This document shows, piece after piece, positions 17,898 through 27,495 of a stretch of DNA of 64,000 nucleotides (the first letter of the stretch is position 1; the number at the start of each line of letters is the position of its first letter). Origin of the DNA: Actinokineospora diospyrosa (GTDB lineage Bacteria > Actinomycetota > Actinomycetes > Mycobacteriales > Pseudonocardiaceae); assembly GCF_024171925.1 (NCBI RefSeq), contig NZ_JAMTCO010000002.1, forward strand, positions 337,041-401,040. The letters are read 5' to 3'. The translations under genes were made by a program, and so were the position numbers. The notes under the pieces were generated by a model, which saw only the letters and a program-made list of their open reading frames with translations, had not been told where the DNA came from and ran no database searches.

Positions 17898-18418
17898 CCG
17901 ACTACACCATCCGCCCAGCCACCCCCACCGACCTCCCCGGCGCCCGCTCCGTCATGCTCGACACCCTGTACCGAGACCTCGGCTACGGCTACAACCCACC
18001 CTGGCACGAAGACGTGATCGACCCGGGCACCGTCTACTTGGACAACCCGCGCCACGCTCTCTTCGTGGCTGTCCTGGGGGATGAGGTCGTTGCCACTACC
18101 GGAGTTCGCGCTGTGGCACCCTTGAGCCCGCCCCACCCAGACTGGTTGGTGGCACGGTACCCGCGCGATCAGACCGCCCAGCTATTCCGGGTGTACGTCC
18201 GCGAGAACCACCGCCGCCACGGCCTCGCGCGTCGCTTGGTGGGGGAAGCGGTGCGCTTCGTGGCGGGGGTTGGCGGGTACGAGGTCCTGTACTTGCACAC
18301 GGACGCCCGAGTAGCTGGCGCAGAGGCATTCTGGAACTCAGTAGCGAAGCAAGTACACGACGCCCGAGACGGCGATCTGGAGCGCTTCCAGACGGTGCAC
18401 TACGAGATCCCCTTCTAG
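17894..18418 (+). CDS. GNAT-family N-acetyltransferase
   Basis: A 174-residue GNAT protein: IRPATPTDLPGARSVM at the N-terminus, then LFRVYVRENHRRHGLARRLVGEAVRF, which is the acetyl-CoA-binding motif A (R/Q-x-x-G-x-A form), and LYLHTDARVAGAEAFWNSV as motif B. It is the last gene of the operon, overlapping the ATPase stop by four bases, and could acetylate the product for self-protection or maturation. That role is inferred only from position; it may be an unrelated passenger. Confidence 0.82.
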   Translation: MTDYTIRPATPTDLPGARSVMLDTLYRDLGYGYNPPWHEDVIDPGTVYLDNPRHALFVAVLGDEVVATTGVRAVAPLSPPHPDWLVARYPRDQTAQLFRVYVRENHRRHGLARRLVGEAVRFVAGVGGYEVLYLHTDARVAGAEAFWNSVAKQVHDARDGDLERFQTVHYEIPF

Positions 18419-18519
18419 GCCACCTGGCCGCTGCTCCGAGACCCCACCGCTGAACCAGGCGATGCCGATGGCAGCGCTGCGGTCCATCGCGCCCCCGCCG
18501 TCGCCAGACGATGGTAGAA

Positions 18520-18790
18520 GCCTCTTGCGGCAGGCGATCTTGCGAGCCTGGTTGCGTGGGCGGTTGTCCACAGGCCTTTGCTTGCAGCTCCCGTTGTGTC
18601 GTTGCGCCTTAGTAGGCTGTATATCGGGGGCTCTTGTGGCAGATGATCTTGCGGGGCTGGTTGTGTTTGTCCACAACGGCTTCCGCTGTCCACAGGCCTT
18701 TGCTTGCTGCCCCTGTTCGTCGGTGCGCGTCGGTAAGCTGTGTATTTGGGGGCTTTCGATCAGGTTGATCTTGACGTATGCCCGGGCTGG
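18520..18790 (-). repeat. Element copy A: DnaA-box-type repeat units
   Basis: Three units of about 110-120 bp lie here, reading on the minus strand. Each begins AAGATCA (ends at 18541, 18650 and 18772), and the two better-preserved units continue into a conserved CCCCC[G/A]A-TACAGC box. The 9-mer TTGTCCACA occurs at 18564 and 18667, with CTGTCCACA at 18686, exactly 19 bp from 18667. The mate of 18564 has decayed. The same units occur in copies B, C and D in the opposite orientation. Confidence 0.8.
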
Positions 18791-18891
18791 GGGTGCGGGG
18801 CAAGAACTTCGGGGCCTCCGCCTTCGGCTCCGGTGGACGGCCTCGTCGCCTGGCGGCGAGCTCGGCGCCCGATCCGCGATTTTCGAGCTTT

Positions 18892-19036
18892 GCTCGATGG
18901 GGTGGACCTGTTTTGTGTGGGGCCCCTACGACACCCGTGGCAGGACCGCACAGCAGGGGCCGAAAAGCATGGCCCTGTCCGCTACCGACGCTACGGGTGC
19001 CGTCCCCCCACACAAAACAGGTCCACCCCATCGAGC
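18892..19036. repeat. Element copy A: 145-nt giant hairpin
   Basis: Two perfectly complementary 31-base arms (18892-18922 and 19006-19036; core TGGACCTGTTTTGTGTGG) enclose a second stem (GACACCCGT with ACGGGTGCC) and an inner stem-loop CAGGGGCC-GAAAAGCAT-GGCCCTG. It lies between the DnaA-box repeats and the minisatellite. Compared with copies C and D, the arms carry paired changes that keep base pairing. Confidence 0.9.
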
Positions 19037-19600
19037 ATTTGGCACCAGCGAGTCCGACTGTCCAGGCGCTGGGCTGGCGGGACAGCCGAGAACGGGCTGA
19101 GATGGCACCGCCGGGTCCGACTGTCCAGGCGCTGGGAAGGTGGGCTGGGGCGGACCTGACGGCAGCCGGGCTGGCACCGCAGGGTCCGAGTGTCCAGGGG
19201 CTGGCACTGTGGGTTGGGGCCGGTCCTGACGGCAGTCGGGCTGGCACCGCTGGGTCCGAGTGTCCAGGGGCTGGGTTGGTGGGCTGGGGCGGACCTGATG
19301 GGGGGCGGGATGACACCGGCCGTTCCGAGTGTCCACGGCTGAGTAGGTGGGCTGAGACGGACCTGGCGGGGGCTGGGGTGGCACTGTGGGCTGGGGCGGA
19401 GCTGACGGAAGCTGGGCTGGTACCGCTGGGTCCGAGAGTTCAAGGGCTAACTCGGCGGGGTTGGGGGGCACCGGTCGTTCCGAGTGTGCAGGGGCTGATC
19501 AGGTGGGACGGGGCGGACCTGGCGGAAGTCCGGTTGGCACCGCTCGGTCTGAGTGTCCAGGGGTCGGCCAGGTGAGGTGGGGCGGACTTGACGAGGGCCG
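19037..19600. repeat. Element copy A: ~70-bp minisatellite
   Basis: About eight degenerate tandem copies of a unit of roughly 67-72 bp sharing GGCACCGCTGGGTCCGAGTG, then TCCAGGGGCTGG and GGGCGGACCTGACGG. The unit length is not a fixed multiple of three and several frames are open, so apparent peptide repeats are a by-product. This is the longest of the four minisatellites; the array abuts the hairpin directly, as in the other copies. Confidence 0.85.
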
Positions 19601-19862
19601 GGGTGGCGCTGGCGGCTAGGGAGGAGTGCGGGGTTGCTCAGGCGGGCGGAGTGGAGGACTTGCCTGGCACCAGTGACGTTCGGGTGTCTAGTGGTCGACC
19701 CTGCTGTCAGGGGTGGAGGGGTGGCCCGGCCTGCGAGGCGACAGTGGCTGGTCGATGGCATCGCCAGGGCGGGTCTCGATTCGGGGCTTGCCACTGCGGT
19801 TAGACCTGAGTTCGGGGCACCTGCAGGTCGGAGAGGCCTGGTCGATATGTGGCGTGGAATGA
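19601..19862. other. Intergenic stretch without recognised gene
   Basis: Between minisatellite A and the terminator of the S33 peptidase gene I see no gene. From 19801 to 19813 it contains TAGACCTGAGTTC, whose exact reverse complement is at 19909-19921 across the peptidase stop codon, so the two can pair around the hairpin at 19863-19900. Confidence 0.5.
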
Positions 19863-19900
19863 GTGAGGGCGGATGCGGCAAAAGCCGCATCCGCCCTCAC
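19863..19900 (-). terminator. Terminator of the S33 peptidase gene
   Basis: A perfect 17-bp stem (19863-19879 with 19884-19900) with an AAAA loop, 18 bases past the peptidase stop on the minus strand. There is no U-run; the outer inverted repeat 19801-19813/19909-19921 could extend the structure. Confidence 0.75.
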
Positions 19901-19918
19901 GAGGTGCTGAACTCAGGT

Positions 19919-21559
19919 CTAGCCGCGAACACCCAGGATGAGCTTTTGGATGTCGGCGCGGGTGATGTCGCTACCCGCGATGGAGGCCTTGCGCTGAGTG
20001 GCGGCAGCGGGGACCGGCTGGGGGAGCGGGTCGCACTGGGCGTCGGAGCGCTTGCCGGGCTTGCGGGCGGGGAGCTTGCCCGTGGTGAGGTACTCGGCGA
20101 TCTTGTCGTCGACGCAGGGGATGCCGTTGAGGGAGCCGGAGTGGGTGGTGCCGCCGACGCCTTCGATGAGGGCGGAGTTGGGGAAGCGGGAGCGGACCTC
20201 GAGGCTGCCCTCGTACGGGGTGGCGGCGTCGAGGGTCTCGCTCAGCAGCAGGACCGGCGGGGCCTTGGAGCCGTCGACGGTGACCGGCTTGCCGGTCTTG
20301 CCGCCCCAGTAGAGGCAGGGGGCGTTGAACCAGGCGTTGCCCCAGGTCTCGAACGGCGCCCGGATGTGGGTGATCCAGTTGTCGATCTGCCACTTGGTCC
20401 ACGAGGTGGGCCACTGGACGTCGGTGCACTGGGTGGCCAGGTACATCGCGAAGCCGTTGTCGGTGCCGGGGCCCTGGCCGTTGGAGGCGTCGTAGAGCGC
20501 CTTCAGGCCGGAGTAGTCGCCGTCGTTGACCCACGCGGAGAAGGCGTTGGCGACGTCCTCCCAGCCGAACACGTAGTACCCGGCCTGCAGGAAGATGTCG
20601 GTCCACTCGTCGGGGCCGATGATGCCGCCCGCGGGCTTGCCGATGAACTTCAGCTGCTCGCCGTAGAACTTGGCCTCGACCTGGCGACCGGTCTTGCCCA
20701 GGTGGTAGACCGCGTCGTTCTTGGCGATCCAGTCGAAGTAGATCTTGATGTTGCGGTCGAACGCGACGTCCTGGTCGAGGTTGGCCTGGTACCAGACCTT
20801 GCGCGGGTCGACGTTGCCGTCGAGGACCATGCGGCGCACGCGCTCGGGGTAGAGCGTGGCGTACACCTGCCCCAGGTAGGTGCCGTAGGAGAAGCCGTAG
20901 TAGTTGATCTTGTCCTGCTTGAGCGCCTTGCGCAGCACGTCGATGTCGTTGACCGTGTCGGTGGTCTTGACGTTGTCGAGCAGGTCGCCGCCAGCGGTGT
21001 CGCAGGCCTTGGCGTAGTTCTTAGACCTGGTCAGCCAGGTCTGCTCCAGCTTGCTGGTCGCGGGCACGTAGAACGGCCGGTTGTAGGCGAAGTAGGTGCC
21101 GTCGCAGGCCAGCGCGGGCTGGCTGGACCCCACACCGCGCGGGTCGAAGCCGATCCAGTCGTAGAACTCGCCCGCGCCGTTGGGCACGTACTCACCGAGC
21201 ACCGAGAGGGTCAGCCCGGAGCCGCCGGGGCCACCGGGGTTGGTGATCATGACGCCCTGGTACTGCTCGGCTGGCGCCTTCGCCGCGATCCGCGACACGG
21301 CCAGCTTGATCTTCGTGCCCGCGGGCTTGGCGTAGTCGAGCGGTACCTCCAGGAAACCGCACTGCGCGCCGCGCCTGGCCAGGCCGGGGCTGGCGCAGGT
21401 GCCCCACGCGATCGGCGCGGGGTCGTAGTTCACCTGGTTGGGCGCGGGCTTGGCCTGCGGGGCCGCGGAGACAACCGGCGCGAGCACCGCACCGCCCACC
21501 ACGAAGCCCGCCGCGGCGAGCACCGCCACGATTTTCTTCACATTGCCCCATTTCATCAT
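19919..21559 (-). CDS. Secreted S33-family tripeptidyl aminopeptidase-like hydrolase
   Basis: An alpha/beta-hydrolase exopeptidase of the actinomycete tripeptidyl-aminopeptidase (SlpD/Tap-like) type. The first 32 residues (KKIVAVLAAAGFVVGGAVLA...VSAAP) form a Sec signal peptide. The oxyanion region is NPGGPGGSG, the nucleophile Ser is in GFSYGTYLG, and the C-terminal TAP-like domain holds LSETLDAATPYEG (Asp) and GGTTHSGS (His). At 546 residues it matches the family. It acts outside the cell on short peptides. Start is ATG at 21559 or the adjacent ATG at 21556. A 20-bp palindrome lies about 100 bases upstream (21659-21678). Confidence 0.9.
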   Translation of the reverse strand: MMKWGNVKKIVAVLAAAGFVVGGAVLAPVVSAAPQAKPAPNQVNYDPAPIAWGTCASPGLARRGAQCGFLEVPLDYAKPAGTKIKLAVSRIAAKAPAEQYQGVMITNPGGPGGSGLTLSVLGEYVPNGAGEFYDWIGFDPRGVGSSQPALACDGTYFAYNRPFYVPATSKLEQTWLTRSKNYAKACDTAGGDLLDNVKTTDTVNDIDVLRKALKQDKINYYGFSYGTYLGQVYATLYPERVRRMVLDGNVDPRKVWYQANLDQDVAFDRNIKIYFDWIAKNDAVYHLGKTGRQVEAKFYGEQLKFIGKPAGGIIGPDEWTDIFLQAGYYVFGWEDVANAFSAWVNDGDYSGLKALYDASNGQGPGTDNGFAMYLATQCTDVQWPTSWTKWQIDNWITHIRAPFETWGNAWFNAPCLYWGGKTGKPVTVDGSKAPPVLLLSETLDAATPYEGSLEVRSRFPNSALIEGVGGTTHSGSLNGIPCVDDKIAEYLTTGKLPARKPGKRSDAQCDPLPQPVPAAATQRKASIAGSDITRADIQKLILGVRG

Positions 21560-21658
21560 GATCCGTCCGCACCCGGGTTGTGGTTGGCGGACCGCCCGAT
21601 GCTGCCCCAGCGGCGTCCGGTTGGGAATAGCGGACCACCGATTTTTGCTAACGCGAAA

Positions 21659-21678
21659 GTATTGTCGATCGACAATAC
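21659..21678. promoter_or_regulatory. 20-bp perfect palindrome upstream of S33 peptidase
   Basis: GTATTGTCGATCGACAATAC is a perfect inverted repeat located between the pheT terminator and the peptidase start, in unusually AT-rich surroundings. Its length and symmetry fit a dimeric repressor operator for the peptidase gene; the regulator is unknown. Confidence 0.6.
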
Positions 21679-21769
21679 CGGGCGATGCGGGAAAACCGGA
21701 CTCTCCACATCGGACGGCCGCGCTCCGTCGTGGACCGATTGCCGCCCGGCGCGCGCGGTGCCGACGAAA

Positions 21770-21799
21770 ACGGGGGCGGACCGCAAGGTCCGCCCCCGT
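21770..21799 (-). terminator. Terminator of pheST
   Basis: A 13-bp perfect stem (21770-21782 with 21787-21799) with a GCAA loop. On the minus strand it is followed by TTTTCG, so it is an intrinsic terminator 17 bases after the pheT stop. Confidence 0.85.
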
Positions 21800-21815
21800 G
21801 ACGCACAGCGCGCGC

Positions 21816-24346
21816 TCAGCCGCGCAACGTTGCCCCGTGCCGCTCGGTCGCGGCCGCCACCGCGGCGTCGCGAGCGGTCGTTGCCTCTTCTACGGTCAAC
21901 GTGCGGTCCGGCGCGCGGAAGCGCAACGAGTACGCCAGCGACCGCTTGCCCTCGCCGACCTGGGTGCCGCTGAACACGTCGAACAGGTTCAGCCCCTCCA
22001 GCAGCGCGCCGCCGCCACCGCGCAGCGTCTCGGTGAGCTCGGCCGCGGGCACCTCGTCGTCGACGACCAGCGCGACGTCGAGCAGCACCGGCGGGTACGG
22101 CGACACGACCGGCACCACCTTGCGCTCGCGCAGCGGCAGCAGGTCCAGGTCGAGCTCCATCGCGCAGGTCCGCTTGGGCAGCCCGAGCGCCTCGACGACG
22201 TTCGGGTGCAGCTCACCCGCGTGCCCGACCGGGAAGCCGCCCACGCTCAACCGCGCGCACCGCCCCGGGTGCCACGGCGCCAGCACGTCGGCGCTGACGG
22301 TCAGCTCGACCCCGGCGACCTCGGCGACCACCCGCGCCGCCTGCACCGCGTCGGCCCACGACGCCGGTTCGCCCTGACCCCACCAACCGGTGCGCTGGTG
22401 GTTGCCCGCCAGCACCACGGCCACGTGCGTCGGCTGCGCGGGCAGCGCGGCCGCCAGCGCGGCGAACTGCTCCTCGGTCGGCCGACCGGTGACCGGCACG
22501 TCCGGCACCGCTGCGGCGTCCGCGCGCGGCAGCACGACCTGTCCGATGTGGAACAGCGACACGTCGCGGGCGCCGCGGGAGACGTTGCGCGCCAAGGTGT
22601 CCAGCAGACCGGGCAGCAGCGTGGTGGCGAGCTGGTCGCGGTCGGCCTCCAGCGGGTTGCGCACCGCGACCGTGCGGCGGCGCACGTCGTCGGCGGCGAG
22701 GCCGAAGGCGTCCCACACCGACGGGGCGACGAACGGGAACGGCAGCACCTCGACGTGGCCCTGCTCGGCCAGCGCCCGCGACACGTGCCTGCGGCGGCGC
22801 TGGGCCGGGCTCAGGCCGCGCCCGGCGGGGGCCGCTGGCAGCTTCGACGGGATGGTCTCGTAGCCCTGCAGCCGCAGGACCTCCTCGACCAGGTCGGCGG
22901 GCTGGCTCAGGTCCGCGCGCCAGCTCGGCGGGTACGCGGTGACCTCCGGTGTGCCGTCCGCGGCCGCGCCGACCTCGACCCGGCAGCCGATCTGCTGCAG
23001 CCGGGCGGCCGTGACGCCGCGCGCGTAGCCGATGCCCGCGACCTTGTCCGGCAGGTTCATCGCCATGGTCACCGGCGCGGACGCCTGCGGGGTGCCCTCG
23101 TCGGTGCGACCGGGCTGGATGCTGCCCTCGCCGTACTGGCGCAGCAGCCGCGCGGCCCGCTCCAGCGCGACCGGCGGCAGCGCGGGGTCGACGACCCGCT
23201 CGTAGCGGCGGGACGCCTCGCTGGGCAGCTTGTGCCTGCGCACGGTCCGCGCGATGGACGCCGGGTCCCAGACCGCGGCCTCGAGCAGGATGTCGGTGCT
23301 GTCGGCGCGCACCTCGGTGCTCGCCCCGCCCATGACACCGGCCAGCGAGATCGGACCGGAGTCGTCGCTGATGATCACGTCGTCCGGGTCGAGCTTGCGC
23401 TCGACGTCGTCGAGGGTGACCAGCTTCTCGCCCGCCCTGGCCCGGCGCACGGTCAGCCCGCCGCGGACCCGGCTGGTGTCGAAGGCGTGCATCGGCTGGC
23501 CGAGCTCGAGCATCACGAAGTTGGTGATGTCGACCGCGAGCGAGATCGACCGGACCCCGGCGAGCATCAGCGTGCGGCGGATGAACCACGGCGTCGGCGC
23601 GGTCGGGTCGACCCCGGTGACGCGGCGGACCGCGAACCGCGAGCAGGCGTCGTCCTCGGGCAGGGTGACCGCGATGGCGCGCGCCTCGGCCGCCGGGACC
23701 TCGATCGCAGCGGGGTCGGCGAAGCCCAGGTCCAGCGCGCAGGCCAGCTCCCTGGCCAGGCCGCGCATGGACAGGCAGTAGCCGCGGTCGGGGGTCGGCG
23801 CGAGCTCGATGACCGAGTCGCCGAGGCCGAGCAGCTCGATGGCGTCGTCACCGGGGGCGATCTCGTCGTCCACCGGCAGCACGAGGATGCCGGAGTGGTC
23901 GTCACCGAGGCCGAGCTCGTCGGCGGCGCAGATCATGCCGCGGCTGACCTTGCCGTAGGTCTTGCGCTCGCTGATCACGAAGTCGCCGGGCAGGACCGCG
24001 CCGGGCAGCGCGACGATGACCAGGTCGCCCTCGACGAAGTTGGTGGCGCCGCAGACGACCTGGGTGGTCAGCGGCGCGCCGTCCTCGGCGTCATCGGTGT
24101 CGTCGACATCCTCCGAGTCGCCGATCTCCACCGTGCAGTACCGGATCGGCTTCTTGAACTCGGTGAGCTCCTCGATCTGGGCGACCCTGCCCACCACGAC
24201 CGGGCCGGTGACCGGGCCCAGCGGGTCGACCGACTCGACCTCGATGCCGACCCGGATGAACGCCTCGGCGATCTCGTTGGCCCCGATGTCGCGGTGGTCC
24301 TCGGTGAGTTCGAGCTGCTGGACGAGCCAGCTGACGGGGATCCGCA

Positions 24347-24347
<1 letters not shown>
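21816..24347 (-). CDS. pheT: Phenylalanyl-tRNA synthetase beta subunit
   Basis: The 843-residue beta chain of the cytosolic alpha2-beta2 PheRS, which charges tRNA-Phe and edits Tyr-tRNA-Phe. The start MRIPVSWLVQQLEL is GTG at 24347. Domains in order: tRNA-binding OB fold (about 45-160, TTQVVCGATNFVEGDLV), B3/4 editing domain (210-380, with ALDLGFADPAAIEV following the catalytic region), B5 (about 410-480), synthetase-like core (about 490-690), and a C-terminal ferredoxin-fold anticodon-binding domain ending ERHGATLRG. pheS overlaps it by one base, giving tight translational coupling. Confidence 0.97.
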
Positions 24348-25600
<1,253 letters not shown>

Positions 25601-25684
25601 TCACCGGACGCCTGTACTGTGACCTGGGCCGGGCGCCCCCCGCCGCGCCCGGTTCGCCCGCCCCCACACCCGCAGAGGTCCACC

Positions 25685-27481
25685 TTGGCTCAGACATTCG
25701 GTGTCAACCTTCGCGGGGTCATCGACCTGCTCTCGCACCACCTGTACAGCAGCCCCCGGGTGTACGTGCGCGAGGTGCTGCAGAACGCCGTGGACGCGGT
25801 CACCGCGCGCAGGCTGCTGGACCCGACCGCGCCCGGCCGGATCAGCCTGGAGTGCCCCGAGCACACCGGTGACGGCACGCTGCGGATCCGCGACTCGGGC
25901 GTCGGGCTGGCCGAGGACGAGGTGCACACGCTGCTGTCCACGCTGGGCGGGACGTCCAAACGCGACGAACTGGGCTTCGCCAGGCGCGACTTCCTCGGCC
26001 AGTTCGGCGTCGGGCTGCTGTCGTGCTTCCTGGTCGCCGACGAGGTCCGGCTGGTCAGCCGCTCGGCGCGCGGGGGGCCCGCGGTGCGCTGGACCGGCCG
26101 CAACGACGGCACGTACACCGTCGAGGTTGACGACACGGCGCGCGCAGAGGTCGGCACAACGCTGACGCTGCTGCCGCGGCGTGACTGCGATCACTGGACC
26201 GAGTTCGCCACCGTGGCACCGCTCGCGGCGGAGTTCGGCTCGCTGCTTCCTTACGAGGTGCGCGTCGTCGGCGACACCGACAGCACGGTGATCACATCGG
26301 GTGGATTCCCGTGGGTGCGCAGCGACGACGAGACCACCTTGGCGCACCACGAGCGGCTGGCCGAATACTGCCGCTCGGTGTTTGGCTTCGAGCCGTTCGA
26401 CACGCTTCCTTTGGAGTTCGGCGCTGTTGGGCTTACCGGGGTGGCGTTTGTGCTGCCGGAGGGCGCGCATCCTGGGGCGCGGCAGGCTCACCGGGTCTAC
26501 CTGAAGCGGATGCTGGTCGGCACGGCGGTGGAGGGCTTGCTGCCGGACTGGGCCTACTTCGTGCGGTGCGTGGTGGATACCTCGGCGTTGCGGCCTACCG
26601 CGAGCCGTGAGGCCCTCTATGAGGACGAGACGCTCTTGGCAGTGCGGGACGCGTTGGGTGGGCGGGTCCGCGACTGGTTGGTGCGCTTGGCGGCGACGGA
26701 GCCGGATCGCGCGGGGGCACTGCTGGCCGCGCACCACATGGGCATCAAGTCGCTGGCTCTAGTCGACGACGAGCTGCTCGGGCTGGCCGAGCGCTGGCTG
26801 CCTTACGAGACGACGCGGGGCGCGATGCCACTGCGCCAGTTCCGCCGTAGTCACCCGACTGTGCTCTACACGCCGGACGTCGACGAGTTCCGCCAGCTCG
26901 CCCCGGTCGCCGCGGCCCAGGACATCGGCCTGGTCAACGCCGGGTACGCCTACGACACCGACCTGCTGCGGCGCATCGCCGAGCGGGACGGCCCGGACAC
27001 CGCGCGCCGGGTGGACCCGAGGGAGCTGCTGGCCGCGCTGGGCCGCCCGGACGCCGAGACCGAGGCCGCGCTGGCCGACACGGTGCGGGTCGCCTCGGTG
27101 GTGCTGCTCGACCACGACTGCGAGCCGACGCTGCGCGAGTTCGACCCGGTGTCGCTGCCCGCGCTGCTGATCGCCGACGCCGACGGGGCGCGCAGGCAGG
27201 ACGCGGCCGCCGCCCGCGCCGAGGCCGATCCGCTGTGGAGCGACCTGCTCGGGCACCTGATCGACGCCGGGTCGGGCGCGGCCCAGCGGCTCGTGCTCAA
27301 CACCCGCAACCCGCTGGTCGCCCGGCTCGCGGAGGTCGACGACACCGCGCTGCTGGAGTCCGCGGTGCGCGCCCTGTACGTCAACGCGCTGCTGCAGTCG
27401 CACCGGCCGTTGCGCCCCAAGGACACCGCCGCGTTGACCGGGTCGTTCCTCGACCTGCTCGACCGCGCCATCGGACGCTGA
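25685..27481 (+). CDS. HSP90-family chaperone (HtpG-like)
   Basis: A 598-residue HSP90-type ATPase chaperone. The GHKL ATP pocket is clear: REVLQNAVDAV (catalytic Glu and Mg-binding Asn), IRDSGVGLAEDEV, and GQFGVGLLSCFLVADEV. The middle domain contains the arginine-bearing loop (DTSALRPTASREALYED, compare S/R-E-x-L). The C-terminus ends LDRAIGR, without MEEVD. It starts with TTG at 25685 after GAGG; the first residues AQTFGVNLRGVIDLLSHHLYS match the family start. Some spacing differs from E. coli HtpG, so this may be the actinomycete HSP90-like subfamily. It is followed 14 bases later by a helical-repeat protein. Confidence 0.9.
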   Translation: MAQTFGVNLRGVIDLLSHHLYSSPRVYVREVLQNAVDAVTARRLLDPTAPGRISLECPEHTGDGTLRIRDSGVGLAEDEVHTLLSTLGGTSKRDELGFARRDFLGQFGVGLLSCFLVADEVRLVSRSARGGPAVRWTGRNDGTYTVEVDDTARAEVGTTLTLLPRRDCDHWTEFATVAPLAAEFGSLLPYEVRVVGDTDSTVITSGGFPWVRSDDETTLAHHERLAEYCRSVFGFEPFDTLPLEFGAVGLTGVAFVLPEGAHPGARQAHRVYLKRMLVGTAVEGLLPDWAYFVRCVVDTSALRPTASREALYEDETLLAVRDALGGRVRDWLVRLAATEPDRAGALLAAHHMGIKSLALVDDELLGLAERWLPYETTRGAMPLRQFRRSHPTVLYTPDVDEFRQLAPVAAAQDIGLVNAGYAYDTDLLRRIAERDGPDTARRVDPRELLAALGRPDAETEAALADTVRVASVVLLDHDCEPTLREFDPVSLPALLIADADGARRQDAAAARAEADPLWSDLLGHLIDAGSGAAQRLVLNTRNPLVARLAEVDDTALLESAVRALYVNALLQSHRPLRPKDTAALTGSFLDLLDRAIGR

Positions 27482-27495
27482 CCGGAGGACCGACC

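Noticed and set aside
18892..19036. Insertion sequence or MITE termini
   Set aside because: The arms are one hairpin with nested stems and no target-site duplication or transposase; a non-autonomous mobile origin stays possible but unsupported.
18778..19575. Long open frame with repeated peptide in minisatellite A
   Set aside because: Several frames on both strands stay open through the repeat, the unit is not a multiple of three, there is no SD, and the frame runs through the giant hairpin. It reflects GC-rich repeat DNA.
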